A stretch of DNA of 64,000 nt from Hymenobacter glacieicola (lineage in GTDB: Bacteria; Bacteroidota; Bacteroidia; Cytophagales; Hymenobacteraceae): positions 620,001-684,000 of the forward strand of contig NZ_BMGS01000001.1 of NCBI RefSeq assembly GCF_014640315.1. The letters run 5' to 3'. The translations under genes and the position numbers were made by a program. The notes below the pieces were generated by a model. It was not told the origin of the DNA. It saw nothing but the letters and a program-made list of their open reading frames with translations, and did not search any database. Shown here in pieces: positions 33,511-42,524 of this stretch. How positions within the stretch are numbered: the first letter of the stretch is position 1; each line of letters opens with the position of its first letter.

Positions 33511-34197
33511 TTATTTGCCAATCAGCCGCAGGAACTCTGCGCGCAAGGCTTCGTCGCGGGCGAAGGCGCCGCTGTATTCCGCCGTTAGGGTGCTGCTGCT
33601 CGTGTCATTCACGCCCCGGCTCATCACGCACAAGTGGTCGGCCTCAATGAGTACGGCTACGTCGTCGCTGCGAAGGGTAGTCTTTAGCTCCTCCGCAATC
33701 TGGCGGGTGAGGCGCTCCTGCACCTGGGGGCGGCGGGCAAAATACTGCACTACTCGGTTGAGCTTGCTTAGGCCCACCACGTGTTCACCCGGCAGGTAGG
33801 CCACGTGGGCCTTGCCAATAATGGGAACGAAGTGGTGCTCACAGCAGGAAAACAGCGTAATGTCGCGCTCCACCAGCATATTCCGGTACTGGTAGCGGTT
33901 CTCGAACAGCTTCACATCGGGCCGATGCTTGGGGTCGAGGCCTTTAAACCATTCCTGCACGTACATTTTGGCCACGCGCTTGGGCGTGCCGCTCAGGCTG
34001 TCATCCGTGAGGTCCAGCCCCAGAATCTGCATGATGTCGCGGAAGTGCTCGGCAATAGCGGCAATCTTTTCGTCGTCGCTGAGCTGGAAGGCGTCAGCCC
34101 GAAGGGGGGTGCGCAAATCGGCTGGCAACTCTACGTCGATGGCGGGGCGGGCTGCGGTGCCATCCGCGGGGGAGGCTGCAGCAGCGGGGTTATCCAT
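33511..34197 (-). CDS. folE: GTP cyclohydrolase I
   Basis: 228 residues. The enzyme opens GTP to 7,8-dihydroneopterin triphosphate, the entry to folate, biopterin and queuosine pathways. Zinc-site residues CEHH are in LFSCCEHHFVPIIGKAHVAY, with the third ligand in ADHLCVMSRGV; GEHVVGLSKLNRVV is also diagnostic. The first 40 residues are a variable extension. It overlaps the queD gene by eight bases and is downstream of it, so the two are translationally coupled; queD uses the product of this enzyme. folB, which also acts on the same intermediate, is at the far end of the window. Confidence 0.96.
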   Translation of the reverse strand: MDNPAAAASPADGTAARPAIDVELPADLRTPLRADAFQLSDDEKIAAIAEHFRDIMQILGLDLTDDSLSGTPKRVAKMYVQEWFKGLDPKHRPDVKLFENRYQYRNMLVERDITLFSCCEHHFVPIIGKAHVAYLPGEHVVGLSKLNRVVQYFARRPQVQERLTRQIAEELKTTLRSDDVAVLIEADHLCVMSRGVNDTSSSTLTAEYSGAFARDEALRAEFLRLIGK

Positions 34198-34597
34198 GGT
34201 ATTCTACAAAATTGCGTTCGGTCTCGTACAGCGTAACCGACATGGTCAGGTGCTCTTCCACGTGCGGGCGTAGCCGGTTCCAAATCACGATGGCAATATT
34301 TTCAGCCGTGGGGTTCAGGTGGCGGAATTCCTCCGTGTCCAGATTCAGATTTCGGTGGTCAAAGGTATCCAGAATCTCGCGCTTGATCAGGTCGCTCAAC
34401 CGCTTCATATCATACACGTAGCCCGTAGCGGGGTCAATGTCGCCGGTCAAACGTACAATGAGCTCGTAGTTATGGCCGTGATAATGAGGGTTATTGCACT
34501 TGCCAAACGTAATTTGGTTCTGCTCATCATTCCAGGCAGGGTTGTGCAGGCGGTGGGCAGCGTTGAAGTGTTCCTTGCGGCAAACAGTGATAGGCAT
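34190..34597 (-). CDS. queD: 6-pyruvoyltetrahydropterin synthase / QueD
   Basis: 135 residues of the T-fold PTPS family. Zinc ligands are the His in FNAAHRLHNP and HYHGHN, and the catalytic Cys is in GKCNNPHYHGHNYEL. A Cys immediately before that segment favours QueD (6-carboxy-tetrahydropterin synthase, for the queuosine precursor preQ0) over biopterin synthesis, but the two cannot be separated with certainty here. ATG 34597 gives MPITVCRKEHFNAAHRL. The eight-base overlap with folE downstream couples the two. Confidence 0.9.
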   Translation of the reverse strand: MPITVCRKEHFNAAHRLHNPAWNDEQNQITFGKCNNPHYHGHNYELIVRLTGDIDPATGYVYDMKRLSDLIKREILDTFDHRNLNLDTEEFRHLNPTAENIAIVIWNRLRPHVEEHLTMSVTLYETERNFVEYHG

Positions 34598-34880
34598 AGT
34601 CGGGATTAAACTGGCGGGAGCTGCTTTTGTTTCAGAAAGTATAGAGAATATCAAGTAGTTGGCTCAGCCAAGATAGCCTAGCTCAACAGGAATAGATGCC
34701 ATTATCTGGTATATAAACGATTATGAATATTAATTTTCTAACAAAAGTCAGTTTTCTTCAAAAAAAACAATCCGCGGTCTGGTGAGATGCTGGCAGGCTA
34801 GTTAAATTTGATGAGTCGGAGTTCGTTTACCCGACGGTCATACCTGCAAATCATTTTCTTCTCAACTTATTTCATTTCCT
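34598..34880. other. AT-rich divergent spacer
   Basis: Separates queD (-) from a secreted protein gene (+). The middle is strongly AT-rich (34680-34790). No exact TAnnTTTG box or RNA gene is seen. Confidence 0.5.
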
Positions 34881-35591
34881 ATGAAACGAGGCGTACTCTT
34901 TTCTTTGCTGCTGATGTTGGCAACATCGGTGACTAGCTTCGCGCAAAAGTCGCCGGTTGATGAAACGGACATGGCCGTAAAAGGCATTCCGCGTAAGGGG
35001 CAGCGGGTTTCTGTGCAGCTGGATAGCAAGCGCGTGGAAGACTCCTGGAAAAAGCAGCTGGACGAGCAGTTCGGTAGCAAAGTAAAAGCGGACAAAGGCG
35101 TATACACCATGGACGGAGTCGTGATTGACGCCGTTTCCAAGACGCCAGTACGCGTAATCAGCAAAGTAGACGCCGTTCCTACCGGTACTACCATCTGGTG
35201 GTCGATTGACTTGGGTAACGCATACCTGGGAAAAGAGTCGACGCCGGTGCAGTGGAAAGCTGCCGAAGGCTACCTGAAAGACTTCGCCCGCAAGCTCTAC
35301 CGCGAAGACTTGGCCGTACAGGTTGCTGAAGCTGAGAAAGCCCTCGTGTCGTCGCAGAACAACCACATGGCGGTTATCTCGAAGGCGGATGCCATTAAGA
35401 AAGACATCGAGAAAAACAAAGCGCGTAAAATCGAAATTCAGCAGCAGCTGGCCCAGAACGCCGCTGAACTGCAGCAGTACAACAACCAGGTGGATATGAA
35501 CCTGAAGGAGCAGGAAGCTGCCCGCGCCGACATTGTGAACATGCGCGTAGCCCTGGAGGCCGTGAAGGAGCGCATGAACAAGATTGAGTAG
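34881..35591 (+). CDS. Secreted protein with coiled-coil tail
   Basis: 236-residue exported protein (signal MKRGVLFSLLLMLATSVTSFA). The first domain (about 25-130) has short strands around RVSVQLDSKRVEDSWKKQL and ISKVDAVPTGTTIWWSIDLG; the last 100 residues are a long charged helix with heptad-like Lys/Glu/Gln pattern (VAEAEKALVSSQNNH, NKARKIEIQQQLAQNAAELQ), probably a coiled coil. No catalytic motif or named family recognised. It is likely periplasmic. A terminator shared with the convergent lipoprotein gene follows. Confidence 0.75.
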   Translation: MKRGVLFSLLLMLATSVTSFAQKSPVDETDMAVKGIPRKGQRVSVQLDSKRVEDSWKKQLDEQFGSKVKADKGVYTMDGVVIDAVSKTPVRVISKVDAVPTGTTIWWSIDLGNAYLGKESTPVQWKAAEGYLKDFARKLYREDLAVQVAEAEKALVSSQNNHMAVISKADAIKKDIEKNKARKIEIQQQLAQNAAELQQYNNQVDMNLKEQEAARADIVNMRVALEAVKERMNKIE

Positions 35592-35618
35592 TCGGTCCGC
35601 CGATTTTTACTTGTAAGC

Positions 35619-35653
35619 AAAAAGCCCCGCCTGCTATCAGGCGGGGCTTTTTG
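35619..35653. terminator. Bidirectional terminator
   Basis: AAAAAGCCCCGCCTG with its complement around a four-base loop and T5 tail; mirror A-tract serves the minus strand. Confidence 0.92.
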
Positions 35654-35669
35654 TTGCTATACAGTGCTG

Positions 35670-36278
35670 CTATTGCAGCCAGCGACGAATGTACTGATCC
35701 GCGGCCTTCTCGTCTTTCCAGCCGGCAATGCGGGTCTCTCCGGGTCGGCCCCGGTGCTGGAACCACAAGCTCAGCGACTGGCGCACGCCCGGGTAGCGGC
35801 GGTTCAGGGTGGCCCAGTCCGTGACATCTGGCAGGATGCGCTGGGCCGGTCGCGCCGGAACTGCCACGACCAGCTGCTGCAGGGTCCCGTTCACGTCGAG
35901 CAGCAGCAGGGCCACGGGGACTACCTCCAGCACGCTGCCCGCAGGCTGACTTTCGGCCAGCACCAGCGCCGGCACGGGCTCGTCAGCTTCCTGGGGCCGG
36001 CCGGCCGCGCTGACTTTGGTGCCCGGAACAAAGCCGAGGTTGCCCGGCACGGGCAGGAACTCAATGAGCTGGTCGGAGCCGGCCCGCTGCAGCGGCTGGA
36101 ATTCATGCGTTTGGGCGTGGTAGCGCTGCTCGTGGTTGGTGCCAGCGGGCATTTCCACCACCACCTGCAACAGCTTGTGCTCGGCTGAAAACGTAGGCAG
36201 GTCGGCATAATCCGTTTGGCAGCCTGCCAGCGAAGCGGCGCTTATTACGGTCAGGAGTAGAAACCAACGCACACGCAT
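35670..36278 (-). CDS. Pyrophosphatase-like lipoprotein, catalytic residues lost
   Basis: 202-residue lipoprotein (MRVRWFLLLTVISAASLAGC, Cys20). The mature part follows the fold of family I inorganic pyrophosphatases: VVVEMPAGTNHEQRYHAQ corresponds to the IEIP...KYE region (E42 kept; Lys and Glu changed), FLPVPGNLGFVPGT to the YP-NYGFIP loop, and VPALVL to the DGDPxDVLVL loop whose Asp residues are gone. The D-x-x-x-x-D-x-K loop (LLDVNGTLQQLVVAVP) keeps only one Asp. I infer it cannot hydrolyse pyrophosphate and may have been kept as a binding or structural protein. Homology rests on this motif alignment. Confidence 0.72.
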   Translation of the reverse strand: MRVRWFLLLTVISAASLAGCQTDYADLPTFSAEHKLLQVVVEMPAGTNHEQRYHAQTHEFQPLQRAGSDQLIEFLPVPGNLGFVPGTKVSAAGRPQEADEPVPALVLAESQPAGSVLEVVPVALLLLDVNGTLQQLVVAVPARPAQRILPDVTDWATLNRRYPGVRQSLSLWFQHRGRPGETRIAGWKDEKAADQYIRRWLQ

Positions 36279-36298
36279 GAATTCCAGGGCTACAACTG

Positions 36299-39268
36299 CT
36301 ACTGCGCTAACTGTTCGTTTAAAATCCGGAAGGGGTTCAGTTCCTCCAAGTGCAGCACGAAGCGGATTCGGTCGGTAAAGTCCTTGCGGCTGCTGGGCAG
36401 GCCGTCAGCATATTGCGAGCCAGCGACAGGCAGGTAAAGCCGCAGGATGTTCTTGGCAATGGGCACTACCAGGCCCGCGTCGTAGTACAGGCGCTGGGCC
36501 CCCAAGCCGGGGCCTACGGTCTGAAACTCCTTGGTGGCCCCTAAATCGGCAAAAACGGCCAGGGAAGTTACGGGCAGGTCGGCTTCTACGCCCAGGGTGC
36601 TGAGCCACCGCCGGCTGCCGACGGGTAGGTAGGCTTTGAATGCGCCGTCCCGGTCGTCGGTTTGGTGACGCTGGGCCGTGTAGGTATCGGAAATCTGCTG
36701 CCGGTCCAGGAAGGCCGTTTGGCGGCGGTAGTCGGGGCTACCGCTCAGGCCAATGATGAAGTCGTTTTCGGCCCCGGATTTCAGGAATCTACCTCCAAAC
36801 AAGCGGGCCCGGATCTGCTTCTTGGCGCTGTAGTAACGGCTGTAGGTAGCCGTGGCCCGGAGCAGGGCAGCCTCCCGGTCAGTGTTGTCCACATCGACAT
36901 TGGGCGTCATGTAGTTGAACTCGACGTGCGCGCCCCAGCTTTGCAAGGCGTTTTTGTGTTGCACCTGGTACTCCAGGGTCTGGAAGCTGCTGGTTTGGCC
37001 CAGGTCTTGGTTGCGCACGGTGGTGTTGGCAAAGCGCAGTAAATGCTGGGGCTGGTTGAAGGCCGAGTGGGGCAGCAGCAGCGTAATGCTGGGCTCTATC
37101 TTGCGGTAGCGCTCAAAACGCTGCACCTGAATGCCTGTGAGCAGCTGGCGCGCTACCGTACGCGGCAGCACGTTCAAACTCAGGGTGCCAATACCGTTCA
37201 GCTCGTTGCGGTTAAAACTGTACATGGGCATGGCCAGGTAGTTGAGCCGTTTAGGCGCCAGCGCGTTGTTGTAAAAGGCGGCCCCCAGCATGAACTTGTC
37301 GGAGGTGTTGGCCCCTAGTACCGGCAGCCAGTTGATGGTGTTCCGGTCCCAGCGTTCCAGGCTGGCCAGGGGCTTCAGGCGCAGGGGCTCCCAGGTCTTG
37401 AATGAGCCGCTAAGGTTCATCCGGTCGTCGCGGCGGTTGAGCTGGGGCGTGAGGTAGCCGGGGTCCACGACTACGCTGGCCACGCCGGCCCGGCGGAAGT
37501 TAAGTTGGGTTTCATCCTGCTCATCGTCTTCGGTGCCGCCAAACACGGGCGTCCACTGCGTTTCCAACACGTTGCCCTGGGCATCGAGAGTAGCAACGGG
37601 CACGGCAAACGGCGCGGGCGAATCGTTGCGCACCAGTACTTTCACCGTCTCATTCTGCACCAGCAGGTCGGATACGGCGGCTTCGTAGCGGTTTTGGGTC
37701 GTGAGCATGTCGCGGAAAAACCAATCCAGCTTCTGGCCGCTGGTTTCCTCGAACACGGCCTGCATGTCCTCGGGGTAGGGGTGGCGGAACTGCCAGCGCT
37801 GGTAGTAGGCGTGCATGGCCGCGTCGAACTTCTCCTGGCCTAAGTACCCGGCCAGGTAGCGTAGCAGGGCGGCGGTTTTGCCGTACACAATCAGCCCGTA
37901 GTTCAGCTTGCCATACTGGGCGGAAGAAATTCCGCTAACCGGCTGGTCGAGGCCCCGCGAGGCTAGTGCCTGGAAGGGCACCTGGTTCAGGGCCGCAGCC
38001 GGCAGGCCATCAACGCCCAGTGTGCGGGCCAGGCGCGGCGACTTCACCAGAAATTCCAGCTGCCCGGCCGTCGGATTTTCGCGCTCTGCCACGCGGTTTT
38101 CCACGTAGGAGTTTACGCCCTCATCAAGCCAGGGAAAGTCCCGCTCATTGGAACCCAGGATGCCGTGAAGCCAATTGTGGCCTACCTCGTGCACAATGGC
38201 CGAAGGTTGGGTCACGGTTACCATGGGGTATTCCATGCCGGAGCCCGCACTCAGGGCCCCATCCACAGCCGTAGCGGAGGCGTAGGGGTATTCGCCTACC
38301 CACTCAGAGTAGGAGGTAAGAGCCTTGTTTACATCGGTAAGACCTTTAATCCACTTTTCGGCGTCCTTGTTGGTAAACAAAACCCAGGAAGTCACCTGCC
38401 GGCCCGAGGGTAGCGTGACGCCGCTTTTAAGCACGTTAAAGCGCTTGTCGGCAAACCAGGCGAAATCGTGCACCCGGTCCTGCACGTAGCGCAGGGTTTT
38501 GGTATCGGAGGAGGACGCCGGGAACTTCAGGTCGTCGCCGAAATCCTTCTGGGTTTTCTTACCGGCCGTGGCAGCGGCCAGCTGGTCGAGGCGCTGTTGC
38601 TCATCGGGGTTTTGCAGTACGCCGGTGGCGCCTACCACGTAGTTGGCCGGCAAGGTAATGCGCACATCAAACGAGCCAAACTCCGAGTAGAATTCGCCCT
38701 GGTCGAGGTAGGGCATCTGGTGCCAGCCTTTGCGGTCGTACACGGCGGGCTTGGGGTACCACTGGGTTATCTGGTAGCTCTGCTCAACGTGACCGAAACG
38801 GGAAAAGGAATCCGGAATCTTGACCCGGAACGGCGTGGTAATGGTAATGCTGGCGCCGGGAGCCAGGGGCTGGGGCAAAATCAGCTTGGCCATGTCGGGG
38901 CTGCCGGCATCGTACTGCAGGGTAGCCGGCTGGCCGTTTACCTGAAAAGCCAGGCCATCGATGAAGCCGCGCTGCTCGGGCGTGGCAAACTGAAACTTGC
39001 GGCTGCCGTTCCGCAGCTGCTGGCGGGCAAAGGCCGTGCTGTTGTCGCGGTAAGCATTAGGCCAGAGGTGAAACCAGATGTAGGGCAGCGCATCCGGCGA
39101 GTTATTCGTGTACACCAGCTCCTCCCGGCCGCTGAGCGTGTGCTGCCGGTCGTCCAGGGTGACGTCGATGGAGTAGTTGGCTTGCTGCTGCCAGGTGGGG
39201 GTAGCACGCTGGGCGTAGCTTACTATGGGTAGAATGGCTAGGCCCCACAGGCTTATACATCTTTTCAT
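36299..39268 (-). CDS. M1-family metallopeptidase fused to a probable outer-membrane barrel
   Basis: 989 residues. Signal peptide MKRCISLWGLAILPIVSYAQ, then an M1 N-terminal beta domain (about 30-240) and the catalytic domain with the exopeptidase-type motif SGMEYPMV, the zinc site HEVGHNW (H360, H364) and E383 18 residues on in NERDFPWLDEG. From about residue 640 the sequence changes to long alternating strands with aromatic girdles (for example LNYLAMPMYSFNRNELNGIG and RLYYDAGLVVPIAKNILRLY), typical of an outer-membrane beta-barrel, ending in ELNPFRILNEQLAQ. The peptidase is therefore probably anchored at the outer membrane. ATG 39268 opens the signal peptide. Confidence 0.82.
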   Translation of the reverse strand: MKRCISLWGLAILPIVSYAQRATPTWQQQANYSIDVTLDDRQHTLSGREELVYTNNSPDALPYIWFHLWPNAYRDNSTAFARQQLRNGSRKFQFATPEQRGFIDGLAFQVNGQPATLQYDAGSPDMAKLILPQPLAPGASITITTPFRVKIPDSFSRFGHVEQSYQITQWYPKPAVYDRKGWHQMPYLDQGEFYSEFGSFDVRITLPANYVVGATGVLQNPDEQQRLDQLAAATAGKKTQKDFGDDLKFPASSSDTKTLRYVQDRVHDFAWFADKRFNVLKSGVTLPSGRQVTSWVLFTNKDAEKWIKGLTDVNKALTSYSEWVGEYPYASATAVDGALSAGSGMEYPMVTVTQPSAIVHEVGHNWLHGILGSNERDFPWLDEGVNSYVENRVAERENPTAGQLEFLVKSPRLARTLGVDGLPAAALNQVPFQALASRGLDQPVSGISSAQYGKLNYGLIVYGKTAALLRYLAGYLGQEKFDAAMHAYYQRWQFRHPYPEDMQAVFEETSGQKLDWFFRDMLTTQNRYEAAVSDLLVQNETVKVLVRNDSPAPFAVPVATLDAQGNVLETQWTPVFGGTEDDEQDETQLNFRRAGVASVVVDPGYLTPQLNRRDDRMNLSGSFKTWEPLRLKPLASLERWDRNTINWLPVLGANTSDKFMLGAAFYNNALAPKRLNYLAMPMYSFNRNELNGIGTLSLNVLPRTVARQLLTGIQVQRFERYRKIEPSITLLLPHSAFNQPQHLLRFANTTVRNQDLGQTSSFQTLEYQVQHKNALQSWGAHVEFNYMTPNVDVDNTDREAALLRATATYSRYYSAKKQIRARLFGGRFLKSGAENDFIIGLSGSPDYRRQTAFLDRQQISDTYTAQRHQTDDRDGAFKAYLPVGSRRWLSTLGVEADLPVTSLAVFADLGATKEFQTVGPGLGAQRLYYDAGLVVPIAKNILRLYLPVAGSQYADGLPSSRKDFTDRIRFVLHLEELNPFRILNEQLAQ

Positions 39269-39419
39269 GCGGTACGAGGAAAGGGGATTGGGTGGTGGCA
39301 TGGGAAGGCGAAAGTAGCCCTTCAGACCGGAACATGGGCCACAACCTTTGCCACACAGCCGCGTTTGCACGAATATTCCCAACTGTGCCGCTGCTGGCGG
39401 CAGCTTAACCATTCACACT

Positions 39420-39842
39420 ATGTCTTTCCACAAGATTCCCAAGGACGATACCCAACACCAAAACCACCTCGACGGCGCCGTAGGCATTCTGACCGGCAAC
39501 TTGCAGGAAGAAGCCACCAAGTCGGGCCTCGACAACCATTTCCAGCGCTGGATTGAGGACCTCAAAGACGTGAACAACCCCGAGCTGCACCAGATTGTGG
39601 TGGACATGCAGGCGCTGAAAGCGCACTTCGGCGGCGGCACTATTGACAAAGACCTGGTGGGCCAGCTTCTGAGCCGCTTGGGCACTAATACTGCCAAGGC
39701 AGCCGTATTTGCCGAAAACCCGAATACCGCCCAGCGGGTAGCCAACCTGGGTGAAGCGCTCAGCGCTGCCGCCAAGCAAATGCGCGGTGGCCAGTCGAGC
39801 CCCGAGCAGGACCTGCAGCAGAACTCGTCGCAAAAATCCTAA
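39420..39842 (+). CDS. Conserved-looking helical protein of unknown function
   Basis: 140 residues, hydrophilic and largely helical (HFQRWIEDLKDVNNPELHQIV, AKAAVFAENPNTAQRVANLG), with a Gly-rich turn HFGGGTIDKD and a Gln/Ser-rich tail. No signal peptide, membrane segment or Cys. I recognise no named domain. ATG 39420 is chosen because the frame upstream lacks protein-like character. It stands alone between the divergent M1 peptidase gene and a bidirectional terminator. Confidence 0.7.
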   Translation: MSFHKIPKDDTQHQNHLDGAVGILTGNLQEEATKSGLDNHFQRWIEDLKDVNNPELHQIVVDMQALKAHFGGGTIDKDLVGQLLSRLGTNTAKAAVFAENPNTAQRVANLGEALSAAAKQMRGGQSSPEQDLQQNSSQKS

Positions 39843-39888
39843 GTCGTTGATTGGGCTGCGGCGCCCCTTATAGCTCAAAGCCAGAAAC

Positions 39889-39929
39889 AAAACAGCCGGC
39901 CCTCCGCAAGGAGAGCCGGCTGTTTTTTA
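39889..39929. terminator. Bidirectional terminator
   Basis: AAACAGCCGGC...GCCGGCTGTTTTTT stem-loop between the convergent stops of the helical protein gene and rplS. Confidence 0.92.
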
Positions 39930-39950
39930 TAAGCAGGAAAGCGGTACAGC

Positions 39951-40328
39951 TTAAGCAGTAGCCTTGGCTACGGTAGCACGCTTTTCTTTGATACGAGCAG
40001 CTTTGCCCGACAGGCCACGCAGGTAGAACAGACGAGCACGACGTACTTTACCGCGGCGCACCACCTCGATCTTGTCGATGTTAGGTGACAGGAGGGGGAA
40101 AATACGCTCAGTGCCGATTTGGTTTGAAATCTTACGAACCGTGAAGGTTTCGCCGTTCGAGTTGGTGTTCTTGCGCTGGATAACGACGCCCTGGAACTGC
40201 TGAATGCGCTCCTTGTTGCCCTCGCGAATTTTCACGTGGACATTGATGGTGTCACCGGCGGCAAATTGGGGGAAGCTGGCGCGGCGCTCCTGGGATTCCT
40301 GCTGGATAAAATCGAGTAGTACGCTCAT
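39951..40328 (-). CDS. rplS: Ribosomal protein L19
   Basis: 125 residues, the full L19: N-terminal [20 protein letters not shown], the [13 protein letters not shown] core, and the conserved [21 protein letters not shown]-terminus that contacts the 30S-50S bridge. It is the last gene of rpsP-rimM-trmD-rplS. It has its own -7 box on the minus strand, so it is probably also transcribed separately. ATG 40328 is the family start; a longer in-frame opening runs through the repeat tract and is not coding. Confidence 0.97.
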   Translation of the reverse strand: MSVLLDFIQQESQERRASFPQFAAGDTINVHVKIREGNKERIQQFQGVVIQRKNTNSNGETFTVRKISNQIGTERIFPLLSPNIDKIEVVRRGKVRRARLFYLRGLSGKAARIKEKRATVAKATA

Positions 40329-40386
40329 GGCTGGAAAAACTGTGAAGGACGGCCGCGCCGTCCGAAGGGTTTCGGGTAAAGAGGCG

Positions 40387-40394
40387 CAAATATA
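40387..40394 (-). promoter_or_regulatory. -7 box TATATTTG of rplS
   Basis: Minus-strand exact TAnnTTTG, 58 bases before the rplS ATG, with a TTTC 20 bases upstream that may act as -33. Confidence 0.6.
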
Positions 40395-40406
40395 GCCCTC
40401 TATTTT

Positions 40407-40520
40407 GAAATTGTGAAATTGTGAGTTGGTGAAATTGTGAGTTTGTCGTTCTGCTTGCGTCACTTACGGGTGCAGCGCAGCAGATTCGCTCTTCACAATT
40501 GCGCAAGCTCACTCTTGCAA
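40407..40520. repeat. Inverted pair of octamer tracts, trmD-rplS spacer
   Basis: 40407-40446 is five octamers GAAATTGT/GAGTTGGT-like. 40487-40520 is a looser tract in the opposite sense (TTCACAATTGCG, GCTCACTC) that contains the trmD stop codon. The two can pair. Confidence 0.7.
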
Positions 40521-41186
40521 TAAATCCGGCCGGCGCTGTTGGGTGCGGACCAGGGCTTGCTCATGGCGCCAGACGTCTATTTTCGGGGTGTTGCCCGAGA
40601 GCAGAATTTCTGGTACCGGTAAGCCCCGCCATTCGGCCGGGCGGGTGTACACCGGCGGCGCCAGCAGGTTGTCCTGAAAGGAGTCGCTGAGGGCGGATTC
40701 TTCGTTGCCCAGCACGCCAGGCAACAGCCGCACTACCGCATCCACCAGAATGGCAGCGCCAAGCTCGCCCCCGCTCAGAACGTAGTCGCCAACGCTGATT
40801 TCGTGGGTGATGTAGGCCTGGCGGATTCGCTCGTCAACGCCCTTGTAGTGGCCGCAGAGAATGAGCAGATTACCGGCCAATGACAACCGATTCACGAGCG
40901 GCTGACGGAGCGTTTCCCCGTCGGGCGTCATGTAAATGACGCCCGACGGGGAACGTTGCGCCAGCAGCTCATCGAAACAGGCGGCAATGGGTTCCACGCG
41001 CAGTACCATGCCAGCCCCGCCCCCAAACACGTAGTCATCAATCTGACCGTGTTTGTTAATGGCGTAGCGGCGCAGGTCGTGCAGATGAATTTCGGCCAAG
41101 CCTTTATCCTGTGCCCGCTTCACGATGGAATGAGCAAAGGGGCTGACCAGCAAATCCGGCTGGCACGTGACAATGTCAATACGCAT
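40509..41186 (-). CDS. trmD: tRNA (guanine-N1)-methyltransferase
   Basis: 225-residue SPOUT methyltransferase that makes m1G37 in tRNAs and so prevents frameshifting. Start [13 protein letters not shown], then the [18 protein letters not shown] segment, the knot region [13 protein letters not shown] with GDYVLSGGE, and the C-terminal DNA/tRNA-binding helix [16 protein letters not shown]. The length is slightly short of 255 but complete. It lies 14 bases downstream of rimM, in the normal order. Its stop codon falls inside the octamer tract. Confidence 0.97.
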   Translation of the reverse strand: MRIDIVTCQPDLLVSPFAHSIVKRAQDKGLAEIHLHDLRRYAINKHGQIDDYVFGGGAGMVLRVEPIAACFDELLAQRSPSGVIYMTPDGETLRQPLVNRLSLAGNLLILCGHYKGVDERIRQAYITHEISVGDYVLSGGELGAAILVDAVVRLLPGVLGNEESALSDSFQDNLLAPPVYTRPAEWRGLPVPEILLSGNTPKIDVWRHEQALVRTQQRRPDLLQE

Positions 41187-41200
41187 GGAAACAGAACGAA

Positions 41201-41782
41201 CTACGGCTCTACGAATTCGTCGGGCTCATCCCGCTCCCGGGAGGCGGGCGTCAGGTACACGTCGAGCAAACCCTCCGGCAGGTTCACGAACAGCTTCCGC
41301 GCGGCCTGATCGGCCTGCTTCACCAGTTCATCTACCACCGGAATAAGTACTTCAACTCCCTGGTAGCGCATCGACAACACGTCCTGCTGGGGCAGCTCGT
41401 AGAAGGTTTCTACCGTGCCCAGCTCTCCCAACTGCTCATCGACTACCAGGTAGCCGACAACATCATGGAAGTAGAACTGGTCTTCTGCTAAATTCGGCAA
41501 CTCCGTCAATGGGCGCCAGAGCTTGGCGTTGCGCAGCGGCTCGGCATCTTCAATTCGGTCGATGCCTTTGAATTTAAGCAGGGCCCGCGCGTCGCTTTGC
41601 GGCTGGAGCTTTTCCACGGCGTAGTCCGTGAGCTTACCCGGGGCAGTGGGCAACTCCACCAGCACGGATTTCAGCTTGCGGTAATCGTCGAGGTTGTCTA
41701 CGTCGAAGGCGGCCACCACAAAGCCTTTCAGGCCATGGGGCTTTACCACCGAACCCAGCTCGTAGCAGTCGTCGAGAGTCAT
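41201..41782 (-). CDS. rimM: 16S rRNA processing protein RimM
   Basis: 193 residues. RimM assists 30S head maturation by binding S19. N-terminal [12 protein letters not shown] motif, the middle [20 protein letters not shown] and the C-terminal PRC-barrel-like [20 protein letters not shown] with LPEGLLD. It is 14 bases upstream of trmD and probably co-translated. A short hairpin of two octamer tracts lies between it and rpsP. Confidence 0.94.
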   Translation of the reverse strand: MTLDDCYELGSVVKPHGLKGFVVAAFDVDNLDDYRKLKSVLVELPTAPGKLTDYAVEKLQPQSDARALLKFKGIDRIEDAEPLRNAKLWRPLTELPNLAEDQFYFHDVVGYLVVDEQLGELGTVETFYELPQQDVLSMRYQGVEVLIPVVDELVKQADQAARKLFVNLPEGLLDVYLTPASRERDEPDEFVEP

Positions 41783-41813
41783 GGCGGGGAAGGATGAGGA
41801 GGGGAAACGCGCA

Positions 41814-41880
41814 AAGGTGATGAGGTAGGAAAGGGTAGCCAGGTAAAACCAGCAGCACGCCTTTAGTACCTCATCACCTT
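41814..41880. repeat. Inverted octamer tracts, rpsP-rimM spacer
   Basis: AAGGTGATGAGGTA at 41814 and its perfect 14-base complement at 41867 enclose 39 bases. Both arms fit an eight-base period with GATGAGGT/ACCTCATC units. A hairpin could form in the transcript between rpsP and rimM. Confidence 0.75.
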
Positions 41881-41897
41881 CTTACGTGAGCCTGAAA

Positions 41898-42452
41898 TTA
41901 GGCGCCAGCTTCCTCAGTGGTTTCGGCCGAAGCTTCTGCGTCGGTCGTTTCGCCTTCGGCGGCCGGAGCAGCCGGAGCGTTAGCGGCCTCCAGAGCAGCC
42001 TGCTTGGCGCGCTGAGCTTCAGCACGAGCTTCGTTTACCTTGGTTTCGGCGGCCAGACGCTGCTGACGAGCTTCCTCCTTGGCAGTGCCCAGGCTAGTGC
42101 GCTTGCCTTCGATTTTAGCATCTTTCTGCTCTTTCCAGTCGGTGAAGCGCTGGTCAGCAACGTCCTGCGAGATGGCGCCTTTGATTACGCCGAGTTGCAG
42201 GTGCTTGCGGTAGAGCACGCCCCGGTAAGAAAGCATAGCACGCACGGTATCCGTGGGCTGGGCACCCTTCATAATCCAGTCGAACGCCTTGTCACCATCG
42301 AAGTTGATGGTAGCGGGGTTGGTCTGGGGGTTGTAGGTACCGATTTTCTCGATGAAGCGGCCGTCGCGGGGCGAGCGGGAGTCGGCAACAACGATGTCGA
42401 ACTGAGCGGCCTTTTTGCGGCCACGACGGGCGAGGCGGATTTTAACTGCCAT
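41898..42452 (-). CDS. rpsP: Ribosomal protein S16 with long C-terminal extension
   Basis: 184 residues; the S16 core is only residues 1-85 ([53 protein letters not shown]). The remaining 100 residues are a charged then Ala/Glu/Thr-rich tail ([42 protein letters not shown]). An extension is usual in Bacteroidota S16 although absent in E. coli. It is first in the operon and is preceded by a -7 box on the minus strand. The tail is probably solvent-exposed and disordered. Confidence 0.95.
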   Translation of the reverse strand: MAVKIRLARRGRKKAAQFDIVVADSRSPRDGRFIEKIGTYNPQTNPATINFDGDKAFDWIMKGAQPTDTVRAMLSYRGVLYRKHLQLGVIKGAISQDVADQRFTDWKEQKDAKIEGKRTSLGTAKEEARQQRLAAETKVNEARAEAQRAKQAALEAANAPAAPAAEGETTDAEASAETTEEAGA

Positions 42453-42504
42453 AAACCGGTTTGGTTAAGCGACGCATCCCGTGCGTCTGGTTGAAAATGA
42501 GGTG

Positions 42505-42512
42505 CAAAGGTA
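42505..42512 (-). promoter_or_regulatory. -7 box TACCTTTG of the rpsP operon
   Basis: Minus-strand exact TAnnTTTG, 52 bases before the rpsP ATG, with a TTTC about 22 bases further upstream. Confidence 0.65.
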
Positions 42513-42524
42513 AGGCAAAAGGCG

